Shown: positions 12,081-29,606, counted from the stretch's first letter. The stretch: 64,000 nt of DNA from Nymphaea colorata (GCF_008831285.2 NC_045141.1:21076848-21140847); one strand, 5' to 3'. The notes: generated by a model not told the origin, from the sequence alone. A program made the numbers and translations.

Positions 12081-12087
12081 CTTTATA
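12081..12087 (-). promoter_or_regulatory. TATA box of the membrane-protein gene
   Basis: TATAAAG on the minus strand in a GC-rich stretch, 25-31 bp upstream of the presumed leader exon. Confidence 0.6.
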
Positions 12088-12391
12088 CCCTCCGGCGATG
12101 TTTGGACGGTCAGTATTGGCTTCCCGGGGAGACGTGGGCGTCAAGAGCCATGGTCCCCTCTTAAAATGACGAATATACCCCCCTCTTTAAGAAAAATCAT
12201 GCGACTGAACGAGTGAAAAGTGCCAACTGTAAATCGTGCTGCCTAAACTCCAACTAGAGCATCGAAAACAGCTCAACAAACAATCTTCATTTTTCTTAAT
12301 AAGATTCCTCGAATCCCCCAATGGTTTTACATTTAAATTTCGATGTCAATCTCCTACGAAATCCAAACCTCTCTGATCTTTGGAGAAATTT

Positions 12392-12527
12392 TATATATAT
12401 ATATATATATATATATTCAAGTGTGAACACTTTTAGTGTTGCTTAAATGAACAGATATATATATTTATTTATATTTATATATTCAAGTGCGAACACTTTT
12501 AAGTTTTGATGTTGATTAAATGAACAG
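12392..12527. repeat. TA microsatellite and local tandem duplication
   Basis: About 25 bp of (TA)n at 12392-12416 is followed by two copies of a segment starting atattcaagtg and ending aaatgaacag (about 12413-12454 and 12479-12527). The second copy differs by a small insertion, and a second TA-rich stretch lies between them. Confidence 0.75.
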
Positions 12528-13816
12528 TTTGACAAAATTAACTTGGATGAGAGAGGCCCAGTAAAAAAAAGCTGCCACGCGACATGAAATATCGGGTAAT
12601 TGTCTGGTGGGAACGAGAAAACTATCATTTGGTTTATGTAGATTGGAAGACTTTGTTCTTCTTTAATGATACTACACTGTTGGTGGACCAACTCAAACAG
12701 AGATGGAAGCCGTTGATGGTGGCAGAGTTGGTAGGAAGACTGGATGAATGAGCCGAAAGCGAACGAGTTTATGGTGCTTTCTGACTTTTCTATGAACACC
12801 ACATTCATTCTTGGCTTTTAATTGCGAAGCCTCTTTTCAGTTGAATTACGGCGATAAAATACATGTAACACCAGATTTTAGTATAGATCTGGTAGTGAAG
12901 GAGCTAGAATTTTTTTTTTTCTTTTTTTTGTCGAGGGTCATTGATCCATTTGTGCTTTAAAAAAAAAAAAAAATGCAAGACACTGATGGAAATCTAAGTC
13001 TGGTGCAGACACCACAACATGTGGCTAGACTCAGGTCTCTCGGACTAACTACTGAAAAGCTCCACTATTGACACAAGTAATTCCAGAAACTTTTATCCTC
13101 CACCAGTTTTTTTGTTACCCCTGATCTTATATAAGAAGTGTTAATTGAACAAGGAACCCACCTCGCCGTAAATTTATGGTTCTAATAAATTGTGGATGTG
13201 AGAACCGTAGATTCAATGTCACCAATAAAGCTTACATTCATGTTTCTCAAGTCAAAGGGGATGGAGGTGTGACTTGAGATCCATGAATTTTAAGATGCAA
13301 AGTTTTCGTAAATCTTTGGCGCAATCCTTTTTATCTGTGAAATCAAGGATTTAAGATCTTAAGATCATAGATCGCCTCATATCTAAGATTCAAGTAATCA
13401 AACAGACACCTAAGTACCGTTTGTTTGGCGTTGGTAACACATTGTTACTGATTCATAAACCTAACCACCTTTTGGATTAGGTGCATGGTACTGTTCTCGA
13501 ATGACACCTTAACAGGCATAGTCATATAGTGACAGACAGAAAGTGTCATTCAAGAAATAAATACAAATTTCCACTCTAATGGGATTCCTAATGCATGTTT
13601 ATCATGTTGAATGAATTTAAAAATCAAAAATATCTACTGCTTGATGATACAGGCATTAGAGTCTTGCCATCTTTTTGGGTACTAAATAAAATCTTGACTG
13701 GCGGCCAGCAATAGTTTAGTTTTTGTCTTAAATTGGAGCCATCTGCATTTTTATAACAATTGCGTGGGACTTGCTTTCCAAGGTCAAAAGATGCCGTTCA
13801 CACTAGTGTTTTGAAA

Positions 13817-13929
13817 TAGGCCTGGGCATCGGGCCGGGCCGAGTACCAGGCCTCATCTTTTCAGTCTGAGGCCCGGTTCGACCCGTTTATAAATTGATAA
13901 CCAGGCGGGTGCCGGGCCCGGTTTGGCCG
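13817..13929. mobile_element. Truncated hAT-like repeat fragment (GGGCCGGGCC type)
   Basis: Begins taggcctgggcatcgggcc, close in form to the TAGG...GCA terminus of the complete element at 41983, and continues as GC-rich gccgggcccgg DNA. This contrasts with the AT-rich flanks. No matching right end or target duplication is visible, so it looks truncated. Confidence 0.45.
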
Positions 13930-16900
13930 TCAAAGACGTATTAATTCCCCTTGAAGAAACAATTACTCCCGCATTCTGAGGTCAATAAGGACATGACAGA
14001 CATGTTTTCCCGGTAGAAGTCTCACCAGTGTTTGACAGAAGGGTGAGGTCCATATAGGAGAAATTCATAGGAAAAGGTTTTTCTTTTCACTCTCAAACGC
14101 CCTTTTACCTACACCAAAAAGCTTTACGTTATTTTGGGTTCTGGTGCTCTATGATTACCCTGTAACGATATTTACGGACATTTTTAACCCAAATATAAAA
14201 GCTAAATTGAATGGATTCTCCACAAGGATGTGCCGTGATAGAACAGTTACACATAAAAGCTAAAAATCTCGCCAATCAAATCGTTTTCAAGTTAATTAAT
14301 CCACGAAAGTTTGTCATTTATTATTAACGAATTGGCAGTTTCTTGCGTTTGATGGTGGATGCATTTATAATGCTGAGCTGCCACTAAACTACGTGCCGGC
14401 CTCCGCTTTAACTTTTTTAATAATTTCTTATTACAAAAACGTGTCCAAGTTTTGATGATATAATTAAAATAAGCTTAAATTTAGGTTTCTTCCATCAAAC
14501 CACAAATGTTCTTTTAAATTAGGTGGTTAAACAAAAGGAAATGAAAGCGTAACTTGAGAGTATTTTTTGTAAAATTTTTATTTGGTAATTACATTATAGA
14601 GAGACAAACTCTCCTTTTCTTTTCATTGTAAAATTTATTTAATAAACATATTATGTGTTTCTCTTGTCGTATATATGCTTTAGTTGGAAGTCTTTTTCGC
14701 AGTTGGGTTCATCAAACAGCCTACCATGAGAAGTCACCTCGATATTAGAAAAACGTAAAAAAATCAACGTGAAGCAACTACTTTCCGTATTATCCAAGGG
14801 TTTCCTAAACTACCTTTTAGGGTCATAAAATATATTTTGAACAAAAGAAAAGTACGAGTCCATTTTGATTCTTGGGTTCGTAGTAGACACCACATCCAGT
14901 TAATTTTGTACAAACACTCGACAATATGAGTTGCAACTACTAAAGTTAAGTTCATCGAAAAAAATTACTTACAAAAAGAATAGGGATCCGTAAATTATCT
15001 CCTGGAACTACTAAAGTTATCGGTAAATTCAGTACTTTCTCTAAGAATAGTCCAAGAACGAAGCTGATCTCCTGAACTATTTTTGCAACAAGTCGCGCAA
15101 AATCACTACCGTATCGCTAAATGTATAAGCCAAGGATCATTTTGCTGAAAAAGAAGAAAAAAATAATGTCGAGATCGTGAAGTCAACAGATCTCTAACAT
15201 TTTGCAGGAGATCTGTTCACCAACTAAAGTCTGACAGGTTTCTACCAGTTACAAGGAAAAAAAAAGTTATTCTGCTTCAAACTATGCGGTAAAGAAAGGA
15301 ACTAGTTTGAAGATTTTTCATTATAAATTGAATGATTTATAGTTGATGACGATGTTTTCAGCGATCCATGTTCGAGCGGTAACGATAGATGCTTCATCCG
15401 CGAATTGGCATAACATTGCGAGGATCTATAAAATGAAAACAAGTCTTCAACGGCGTTTTGTAATTGCTACGGCAGATTAGTTCTTCCTGCTACCATGGTC
15501 GTAAACAAACTATTATCAACGGATAATAAGCTGACTGCAGATAATGATCAGTATATTTCTGTTTTCAAGATACAAATAATTATTAACTCTAAATCCCAAC
15601 CTACCAACACCTAACTCAAAATGCCCAAAACAGAAAAAGTAGTTCATCTTCTTCCCAGTTATGCAAATTTAGTCTATCTTCGTTAAAACAGGTTTGCCTT
15701 AATCGTGCATCTTCTAGATGTAAGACAGAATTTTTTGCCAATTAATCTTTGCTTCCTGTCAAGGTAGGTTGCTGTAACTGTTAACTTCAGTCCGCTTCCT
15801 CACGGAAAGATCAGATTTAAGAGGACTGTTCTGCAACAAAAGGTGTTTGGACGTTGTTGGTATTCTTTTTTGGTCGACACTCGATTGGTTGAATGTAAAA
15901 TGTACAAATCTGGTGCAATCAATCTTTAGAAACTGGCTTTTGAAGTCTTTCTTCTTTAAGTTACAGCTGTTCTGCAGGGTTGGCAAAGAAAAGAGGGCTG
16001 CTTGTTGTCTTGCTTGTCTGGGCGTCATTCAAGACTGATGCTGGAAAGAGAAGCCATCTCAGAAGTGGGTGAACATAACTCGGCAACCATTGCATTTGCT
16101 AATTCACTGCTACAACCTTCTGCCCACAACTTCATCTTGTTCGTATTACAAATGTTCCAATACCAGTTCTTAGAAAACGACTCATCAAGAAGGGTCTTTT
16201 GATTGGTGGTCAAGGAACCAAAAAAAACAGATCGAGGACACTTTGATTTTTCTTTTTATTTTCCCCTTCTCATTATTTCACAGATCTCCCGATAATATGT
16301 GATAAATGACATTATTTTGGTGAAATAGAGACAACTCATGAGTTTTGTTTAATTGACAGTTGAATAGAGCAGCTTATTGTTTTATATGTTATAAGCTCCT
16401 ATATGGTTCTAGATACAGTTTAGGTACAACTGAGAAGGCGGATCGGCTGAAGTACTTCAAGTCGAGGGAACTCAAAAGTTAGGTAATTACGATGCGTCAT
16501 CGATAATAATTTAGTAAATATCTGCCTAACATCAGCTTACCAGCCATTAAAAGTAAAAAAAATCCAACGCTTAAGGAGAAGGTAACCGGAGGTTTTAGTC
16601 CTTGGAGCTATTAGGTGAGATGATTTTATCAATCTATCTCCTAATCATGTACATTTATTTGGTTGATTTATTTACCATGTTAATAAATGTAGACCCTTGG
16701 AATAAATAATATGACAAGATGTTGATAAAATAAAGGTCACAATCTGCCAACATTAGATTGCTCCAAGAATTGATCAATCTCAGTTTCAATTAAACTCGTG
16801 CATAGGTCAACAGCTACAGTACTGGAATATCAATAGGGACGCAAATGGGGCGGATCCAGGATAGACAAATGCATTGGGCCAGCATTGAACATAATAGGGC

Positions 16901-17962
16901 GAAAAATAACAAGACCCTTAGTGCCATATTCAAACGCACAAAAAACGCTGAAAAAAGCGCACTTAAAATATGAAAAATAAAATGCCGAAAAACTGATAAA
17001 AAACGCCAAAATGGAAAAGACACATTTTTCTCATCTTTTCATTTTAAATATTTTTGTAATGTAAAACTCCTTGTTTCTATTTTCCAATTTCTATGTTCCT
17101 ACTTATGTTTTGTTGTTTCTTAATTAGCTTCTCATTTATTTCTATTTTTAAGATTATTTTAATTTTAAGAAAATCTAAAGTATTTTCACATATTTTTTTT
17201 TCCGTTTTTTCAAGGTCGCATGTGATACTAAAAAAAAACCTTGTCATTTTAAAAACAAAAACAATAGTTCAACCATAGCGACCTTTAGTTTCTATAGATA
17301 TAGCCAGTTTGTCCAGTATGTCAGGTTCCAACACGGTCGACAATGTCAATGGATCCAGTTATCCCTTGCATGAATGGAGACTGTCCTACTTAATTTCATT
17401 CACTTTACATTTTGCGATGCAGTGGACGTCAACGTATATTCCCCGAATATGTCCACGCACTAACCCGGTTTCGTACATAAAACTAATTCCAATTAATATC
17501 TGGAGAGCAACTTGGCCTTGTGGTTTTGTATCCGAGCACAGTGGATATCTGCCTCCCTCTGCACATGCAGACTTGGTTCAGGGATTCACAGTTGGATGCG
17601 ATGAAAGTTTTTCGCCACCTGAAAGGATTCGAAACCCAAAACGAACTGCATGTACAACCGCTCAGCTTTCAACTTAAAAACTCTCTACTCCCAGCCTAGA
17701 AACATAAATTGTTGCTTCCGCAAGATTCTAGGAAAATATAATCTGCTGACCGCACCAAATGGATAAGTCATCCCAATGTGTAGACAGCAAAGAACCTACA
17801 ACATGAAGGCCAAACAAGCAATAGCCAGAAACGAAAACCTTATCTATTGTACAACGAAACATGTTAGAAGAATTCAAATCGTTCTTTTGGCAGAAGGCAC
17901 CAAATTTCTTCATGAAAACAATGTGTACTACATAATTACGTGCACTAGGGAATGCATGTAGT

Positions 17963-18765
17963 TCAGTATATCTCATCATCAGGAATATCAGGCCTGAGGA
18001 ACTTTTGTGGGTCTTTCATTATCTCTTCATAGTCAAGCTTAGATCTAACTCTCTCCGGCACTGGCTCCAGAGGAATTATAGCATCCTTGTCAATGACACC
18101 ATCTATGATTCCATATTCCACGGCTTCAATTGGAGACATATACCGGTCACGGTCAATATCTTTCTCCACCTGCTCAAAAGATCTTCCAGTGAAACCTGCA
18201 ATAATTCTGGTGACATTCTTTTTGTTGTGCATGATTTCCCTGGCCTGGATTTCCACATCAATTGCCTGTCCACTTGCACCACCTAATGGCTGGTGCATCA
18301 TTATGCGTGTATTTGGCATAGCAAGCCGCTTACCCTTTGTACCACCTCCAAGGATGATTGATGAAGTTGACGCTGCAATGCCAAGAGCGATTGTGGAAAC
18401 ATCGGCTCTGACGAGCTGCATTACATCATAAATTGCCATGGTAGCACTGGCAAGAAAATTTTCAAGGTTTCAATGAACATGAACTAGAAAACTTCTGTAC
18501 ATTGAACAAGAAACTGAAAAAGAAAAAAAAGTAAAATTATCTGTTAGGAATGGAAATATCAGATTTTGGACTATTAATGCTACCAATTGATGGCCATGTC
18601 AGAGATATTTCCTCGTTTATAGAAACTTGAATGAAAAAATTCACATTTTCCTTCTAAATTGATCATTAGGCAAAACGTAACCTTACTTTGGTTGGAAGTC
18701 ATCAGCATCCTTGATTTTGGGAGATGGTGCATGTGCATGGTGTGCATATCTGCATATTGGTGTCC

Positions 18766-18797
<32 letters not shown>

Positions 18798-21700
18798 CAG
18801 AAACAAATAATTGACACAAGAAACCTTAGAAAAAATGAACTAAAAATATTCTTAGTGTTAAAAAAAAGTGACTGGAAAGGAAAACTTCAAGGTGATTTCT
18901 TTAACTTGGAGGCTTTTGTAGTTTGTTGCTCGTCTAGGATTTTGTGTATTCAATTTCTTCAGTGCAATGATGAAAAAGAAAAGTTCGGGTATCTAGTCCC
19001 TTGCTAGGAGAAAAACACACACACTCTAGTTAGTCATTTGGACTGACAGGCAGTATATGACCTTTTTTGACATTAAGATGTCTAAAACATAACCACTCGG
19101 TCTTTAGTTGCAGATTTTCTGAAATTGTACATGCGGAATCTACAACCTGGACCAAGGGACACAATCACTTCTCTAGTGCGTAAACCACATACATCCTCCC
19201 CCTGCCCCGATGGTAAGGACCTTCTTTTGCTTAGGCTGGGGCAGGCACCAGTGGGGTTAAGCACAGGGAGGACCACTTGAACTGAGAGTTGGCTCATACT
19301 GTTCTGTGATCTAAAGTAGAAAAACCTGGCAACATGGTCATTGTAAGATCCATCTTCCTAGGGGAGGAGAGTAGCTCAAGCCATAGGCATAACACTTGTT
19401 ACTAACCTACAAAGATGAGACACAGAGGAAGTAACCCAAAAAAGGCATATGCCTCCTTCAGAACAAACGATTAGGCAGCTATTGCTTTGAAGAGCACATA
19501 CACCACACCCTCGGTAGAAAAGTATCTGAACAAATATAAGTATTGGGTGGCATCTAGCATTTTGTAATTTGTTAATCTGATTGGTGTTGCTCCAAGAATG
19601 CAAATGAGTCATGGCCAAAACACCAAAAAGGAAATGCTGGACTGCTAAAGCTTTCAAGATATAAATTTGCAGATGATTGAAGACAGAAGAGTTAAAATAC
19701 ACATCCCCCAGAAAAATTCCATATAAAACTTTTGTGCAGCAAACATTACAATCAATCTCCACATGAGCTAATCTTAGTTTACCAAACTGACTAGAATCCA
19801 ATCTTAGGCCAAGCATAGGTGATGATGTTGCAGCTAAGCAAAAGTCACATGTGACAAAGGTATTCATCAGGAATGGCTGAAAAAAGGTAGAAGAGAAGAG
19901 AATATCAGAGGAACAGAAGCACCTCCCCCATGATCAAACCAAGTTATTCACCAAAAGAAATACCTAACTAGAAAGCTACAATCATTTCCCTACTGTAACA
20001 ATTTCTTGTTAAGGTTGGAGAGAAATCATGTGAAACTAAATTTGCAGCTCATAGCTAGGATCCCACCATTAACATTTGCTTGGTTAGGTTCCTATAGTAA
20101 GCCATCAAAATCCATCAATCCCCATCATGGGTTAATTCCCTACTACAATCCAAAAACCAAGAAGACATATGGTGTGCCAACACTCAGTTTACCCCCAAAA
20201 GAGGAAAATTGAAACAGCATGGCTAGGATCCTCAAGATGACCCCTTTTCTCTCTATTTATTTTACCAACCTTGGTTTGGGAAAGAACAAACCAAGATAAC
20301 AGCCGTTGTACAAGATTGTTACCATCTTTAGGATTGCTAGCTATTCATAATTTCATATCATGTGAAGGGTCACTTGGAAGAACAACCAAAGTGAGTCTTA
20401 GTTATATAAGCATGGACAATTGACGCCATTGTGGAAATGGCCCACATTGACCATTCTTAAGCAGCTCACTCACTGTAAAGATGGAATTTTCTCCAGATCC
20501 AATCAATTAAAATTTAAAATTTTCTACAGGTTTTCTCATTTGATTCACTCGCTTTGTGTCTTCTGAGTGACAATGCCTTTCCAGCTGCTTAGAGTTAAAT
20601 ACAACTAATATGTTATTGTTATAGTTTTTACTTTTAACAGTACAAGAGCAGTGCTTATTGTCCATTTCACTAATCACTATATTGCAAAGAGTTACTAATT
20701 TCTTAGAACAAGTGATATTCAACTCAGATTGTGATAATTGTGTAAAACCAATAACCATTTTTGAAGCCAAAAAATGAAGAAGGTGCACCCTGTAAAATTG
20801 TTAATATAAGAAAAAATAACAAATTAAGGACTGAAAAAGTAAAAGAAACAAAAAAAAGGAAGAACAAGAATAAAGAGTTCCACATTCTTGAAATAAAAAC
20901 CAACTTTTGATGCATCTAGGATTGCAGACTTATCACCATCTTATACCAAAAATTCAACATAAGAATTCAAAAGTGATAGTATGGTTCAATTGACGTCATC
21001 ATAGAAAAGGAAGAACTATTGCATGAAACAAGCCAACTTTTGGTACACGCAGGACAGCAAGCCTATTGCTTTCATTATGATGTAAATCTCAACAGCAGCA
21101 TAGCAAATTAATGTCATAACATGGCTCAAGCCACTCAACTATTGGAAGGCTATTTATCAATCATGCACTTGTACAATATGATACACATGCATGCACAATA
21201 TGATACATGCACATATACAATGCGATACATTCAATATATTACACAACTTATAATACAATACACAGTACAGTACACAATAGTTAACAACACACCCAGCATT
21301 TGCAGTAAGAAACTTTAGAAAGGATGAAACGATGCTGCAGAAGAAGCCTATTTTAGAGAAATTTTAAGAATTTTAGTTAAATCACGAAGAAGTTTATCAT
21401 TGGTTAAATGTTATTAAAATCTATTCAGACATTAACTGTGTCAAGAAAGGCCTACACATAGTGTTCAAGAATTCCATAAACAGCAAAAAATCCAAGTAGA
21501 CAACCTGCTATCGTTTCAGCAAATTCAAATCGCAAATAATTATTGGCACCTCATATCCTAAGACTACACTGAGAATCAAGATGGGGCACAAAGAACTCCA
21601 ATTTACATTCTTCCATTCGTTAAAACTTAGAAGTGCACGACCAATGAAAATAATATCATTGGGCATTTTAGAGTAAGAATGGCCGATGCCCTCTCAAATC

Positions 21701-23271
21701 ACAGATCCCATCTTTATTCCAAATGAAGAACAATATACGCAATGTAATATTCTTATGTTATAAGTTTAAGAGCCCAAAGGAAAGGATACATTGATTTTAA
21801 AAGAAACAAACCCTTTTCCAAAACTCCTATGAGAAATAGGTTCACATTCACGTCCTCAGACCTTTTCCCCTCTTAAACACTTACGCCTCTTAAAAGGAAC
21901 CAAATTGTCAACTCAAGAGCTCATTCATCCCGTTTTAGGAGTCCCTAGAGCTTGATATAATTTGATATGCAGAAACTTTCGCACCAACAGAAAAAGAAGA
22001 AAGTCAAGGAAACAACAAGGAGAAAACCTTAGACCTTCTTTTTCCTCTGCAACCATTTGGAACTCGATACAAGAAAATAAACTAAATGAGGTGCAGTTTA
22101 ATTTATTTTCTCATTGTTTGAAATTAAGGTAAATAGATTTTGAGCTAGAATATGCACCGTGAATGAGTTTTCCAGTTTAGCAACGGATACTGCAATGCCA
22201 TGTGGGTTTATGTATTAAAAAGTTAAACCAACATCGGACACTTTCCCCTTAAATTTGATGCTTAGCTTTCAACGAGGTGGCGTTCCCAACTTCATCACGA
22301 CCAATTTTCTGTGTTATCTATTCAATTACCGTGATATGAAACAAAGAAAATGTTTAGCGCCAAAGGAACTCTATAATTAACATCACAACCGACGGGTATG
22401 ACAAGGTAGGTTCCCTAATATCAATTTGCATAATATTAATAGCTAATGTGACTTCAGCTTCTGGGACTCGTATGTGAAACAATATAGCAAGATCCAGACG
22501 ATCTCATGAGAAGTTCCAGGGATGTAGTTAGTAGGCCCTCGTTCCAGCCAAAAGTGGCACCAACGATTCCAATTTCCAAATTCCGGGGCTCGACTATTTC
22601 AAGCCTAAAGTACAAAAGTTTCGCTTGAAATGTACCAGCAAGCCAGAACTGACATCATCCTTGCTGCAGAATATCCAACCCTAGGAACTATCTAGCATCA
22701 TCAACCCCATTTGTAGAATATCAGAACAATTAAATGAACAAACTATATAAAACAAACCAAACACAGGAATGAAAAAGGAAAACCAGGAGCAAAAAGCGAA
22801 CCTCAACGATCCGCCAGGAGAATTGATGAATAGTCTGATATCCTTAGTAGGGTCTTGTGCGTCCAAGAGGATGAGCTGGCTAATGATCGCGTCGGCGACG
22901 AAATCATCTATGTTGCAGCCCAAAAACACAATCCTCTCCTTCAACAACAATCCCATGACGTCCGCTTCCGCGCCTCTCATGGCCGTCGAGTGCGTCTGAG
23001 GCGGGGCCGAGTTGAAGACGGAAGACGAGAACGAAAATGGAGAAGGAGAAGAAAGAGAGAGCGGAAGCCCAGAACCTAACCCTAAATCGGCGGAGAACGA
23101 CGGCGAGCTCGCTGAGGCAGCAGCAGCGGCAACAAGTAGAGGCCGAACAGATAGAGCTGAAGATGGCTTGAAGGAGCAGGCGGAAGAAGGGAAATGGGTT
23201 GCAGGACGAGGGTTTAGGGCTTTAGAAGAAGGGGAAGGAAGAATGGAAGCGGAGATAGAGAGCGAGCTCAT
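17963..23271 (-). CDS. CLPP4: Plastid ATP-dependent Clp protease proteolytic subunit (ClpP4)
   Basis: Serine peptidase subunit of the plastid ClpPR core, where ClpP3-P6 form one of the two heptameric rings and the complex degrades stromal proteins fed by ClpC chaperones. Two exons on the minus strand, 22802-23271 and 17963-18446, join in phase 2 (TTG AG|T GCT) and give 317 aa. Residues 1 to about 95 are Ser/Ala/Pro-rich with few acidic residues, a typical chloroplast transit peptide. The mature part starts near [21 protein letters not shown]. The family triad is visible: Ser183 (GIAASTSS), His208 (MMHQPLGG) and Asp257 (DRDRYMSP). The C-terminus EIPDDEIY-like (DIPDDEIY here) and [12 protein letters not shown]-like tail match ClpP4 rather than ClpP3, P5 or P6. 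The first ATG of the exon, at 23271, is chosen; the frame upstream has only a TTG. The gene is head to head with RPS3. Confidence 0.93.
18771..18797. repeat. GA microsatellite
   Basis: Uninterrupted (GA)n of about 27 bp inside the CLPP4 intron. Confidence 0.9.
21172..21290. repeat. Degenerate acaatatgataca repeat tract
   Basis: Several imperfect copies of acaatatgatacatgcac-like units, grading into AC/AT-rich sequence, in the CLPP4 intron. Confidence 0.55.
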
Positions 23272-23926
23272 CTTGGTAGTTTGCACCTCTCCCTCTCTCT
23301 GCCTCAGTGGAGTTAAAGAGTCTGCTGAAGAAACAGAAAGAGGATAAATGGGACGCAACAGGACCCGGGCATGGGTCTAAAACTGTTTGGGCCCAAACTC
23401 GACCTTGATTGCATTCGGATCCAAACAAATAAAATTTGATAAAGGCAAAATCTGAACTATTTACATCTGTTTTAGAGTTTATTATTTATCATCATTATCA
23501 AAAGTAGTCGATTAAAAAATTGTTGTATTTTACTTGCAAATTATAAACCAGGGATTTGTTTATCTAAATTTGAATCAATTCATCGTTTTCGAAATTAATT
23601 TTTTATTCAAGACTGAATAACTTGGAACATACAAATAAGTTTACTGGCAGGAACGTATCGGAATAAAATAGTTAATAAGTGGTCGCGACTCGCGAATTAT
23701 CTGATATACAAGAAAGTATTATTCATTTTTCTCGAAATCTAGCTAATTCGGGATCTTCGCTTTCGTAAATAGCAGGGGAAGCATAGGGACATTATCGTCA
23801 TCGTTCCCGCCATAAGATAGAGGAGAGGGCACTCGATTCCTATTAGGGTTTGTTGGTCCATCCGTTCAGTCTCTTTGTTCACAGCGTTACGCGGCCGTCT
23901 TCCTCTCTCCCCCCCTCTCTCTCAGT
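23272..23926. promoter_or_regulatory. Shared upstream region of CLPP4 and RPS3
   Basis: The start codons of the two divergent genes are 655 bp apart. Two plant promoter elements stand out. A perfect 14-bp palindrome GTTTGGGCCCAAAC at 23385-23398 carries TGGGCC (site II, TCP-binding type) on both strands. TTAGGGTTT at 23843-23851 is a telo-box on the minus strand, the usual companion of site II in ribosomal-protein genes. No convincing TATA box is seen for CLPP4. The RPS3 leader is C/T-rich just before its ATG. Confidence 0.65.
23843..23851 (-). promoter_or_regulatory. Telo-box (AAACCCTAA) upstream of RPS3
   Basis: AAACCCTAA on the minus strand, 76 bp before the RPS3 start codon. Telo-boxes are common near transcription starts of plant translation-machinery genes. 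Confidence 0.7.
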
Positions 23927-28098
<4,172 letters not shown>

Positions 28099-29606
28099 GG
28101 CAGCTTCTTTCTTGGTGGTTACATGGAGAAGATTTTCCTGCATGTGGACAGCACTTCAAATTTTGCTTGGCAGTTGGATGTTTCAGTTCCTTTTATGTTT
28201 TAAGTCTTTTTTGGTTTTCGGTTTGTAGTTTGCACTTACTAGGTGGATTGCAGAATGAGTTATACAATTCTACCATTTTATCATTTCTAGCGTGTACAGT
28301 GACTCATTTCATTCTGCTCGTCCATTCTGCATTCTGCTTCTCTCGCTTTTGATACTATGCCTGATACATATGTTGGTTACAAACTACTTTACGCTATGTT
28401 TGGTTGGAGAAAGGGAGGGAAGGGAAAAGAATGAAATAAAATGAAAAGGAAATAGTTAATTAAAAAGCTTATTTGGTTAGAAATAAAATGAAAGAAAAAA
28501 CTAAATAGCATATGGATTTAGAAAGAAAGGAGGAAAAGAAAAGGAGGGGTAGTGTGTCTTTCACTTATTATTTTTTTATTTTTTTTCATTTTGCTCAGTT
28601 GTATCATGGAACATCTGGAGCCGCATACTCAAACATCGGTTGCATACGAGTGAACCGCAAATAACCTAATCATCCTAGGAAAACAACCTTTAACCTTTCT
28701 CGAAGTTACAGGGCTTGTTTACAAGTTGAGATCCCTTTTGATTTAGGAAAATTTAAACTGAGGGCGCAAGACAAGTTTAACGTTACAACTGATGACTGAA
28801 ATATACATGCACGAGAGTAAACTTTATGTAAACTCAAAATATTTTGGCCATGATTGACAAATGTTTGTTTAAATTGAAGGTTGCATTATAAAATTAAATT
28901 TTGAAATTTAATTTGTGTATTTGAATTTTGCTATATCAACTCCATTTTGGATACAGGTTTCCAAAAAGGTAGAAACCTGGACTTTGTCTTGTGTTGTTAT
29001 ATTGGCGTTATTTAACTTAAGAGGAAAAATCCAGAACAGTCAAAATCTTGTCAAATCCAGTTTTGACATCACCCAAATACACTAAAAAGGCATTTTGGAG
29101 GCATCGATTTTGCATTATAAACGTCAATTTAAGCAGCCCTTAACCTGTAATTTTTTTAATCTTTTTCATTTTTAGCTCATTTTAATATGATATAATATCT
29201 ATAGAATAATATACCATATCAGTGACCAAACTTATACCGCGTCAGTATTTTTAGTGACACTGGTACGTACAACTGTCACCCTTTAAGGCAGGATCTATGT
29301 CCAGTGCTTTTTTTGTATCCAAGTTCCACAAATCAAGGCTACCGTTACCAGATAGGTGATCAATTACAACGCTTTTGATGCACGTCCCTCAAGAATCTTA
29401 ACCAAAAGCATATACAACACATTTGGACCTAGGAAGTTCCTAACGATCAGGACAGTCATTGGAAGTAAGGGATGGACCCAGCCTACTAAATCCCGGCTGG
29501 GTTCGAGAGGGCAGGTAGTGGCAAGCAAGTACTCAGTCATTAAACTGAGGAGAAAACCGAGAAATTGATCTATTAGTTAGAGCAACCTTGTTCTTCTGTC
29601 TTCTTT
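28099..29606. other. 3' region between convergent RPS3 and the ankyrin gene
   Basis: RPS3 3' untranslated sequence comes first (to about 28370). A purine-rich tract follows at about 28400-28550, beginning with tatgtttggttgg, which resembles Tourist-type element ends. Then comes AT-rich DNA containing a fragment of the dispersed 'cccagttttgatggcaccc' family at about 29055-29107. No gene is seen. Confidence 0.55.

Larger units (their letters stand above)
12088..17962. other. Intergenic spacer, no supported gene
   Basis: About 5.9 kb separating the membrane-protein promoter from the 3' end of CLPP4. It holds a TA microsatellite with a flanking tandem duplication (12392-12527), a GC-rich fragment of a hAT-like repeat (13817-13929) and AT-rich low-complexity DNA (about 16900-17270). 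Open frames such as 17309-17677 match no family and lack conserved motifs. Confidence 0.6.
18447..22801 (-). other. CLPP4: Intron of CLPP4, 4.36 kb
   Basis: A single large intron (donor GTTCGC, acceptor CTTGCCAG) splits the catalytic domain right after the SPGGSL loop. It contains a GA microsatellite (18771-18797), a GC-rich patch at about 19130-19270 that may be an old repeat, and AT/AC-rich direct repeats at 21172-21290. A 163-codon open frame at 19376-19867 (minus) matches nothing I recognise. Confidence 0.8.

Noticed and set aside
17309-17677. 122-codon plus-strand frame downstream of CLPP4
   Set aside because: No motif or recognisable family; plausible as chance in this composition.
18005-18431. 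Plus-strand frames opposite CLPP4 exon 2
   Set aside because: Shadows of the conserved minus-strand coding sequence.
19376-19867. 163-codon minus-strand frame in the CLPP4 intron
   Set aside because: No family similarity recognised, Cys-rich random-looking composition, no splice or promoter context.
22769-23347. Plus-strand frames overlapping CLPP4 exon 1
   Set aside because: They lie opposite the Ser/Ala-rich transit peptide and match nothing; the minus-strand frame continues into a perfect ClpP domain.
23272-23358. N-terminal extension of the CLPP4 frame to 23358
   Set aside because: The upstream start is TTG, not ATG. The first ATG, at 23271, gives a normal transit peptide.
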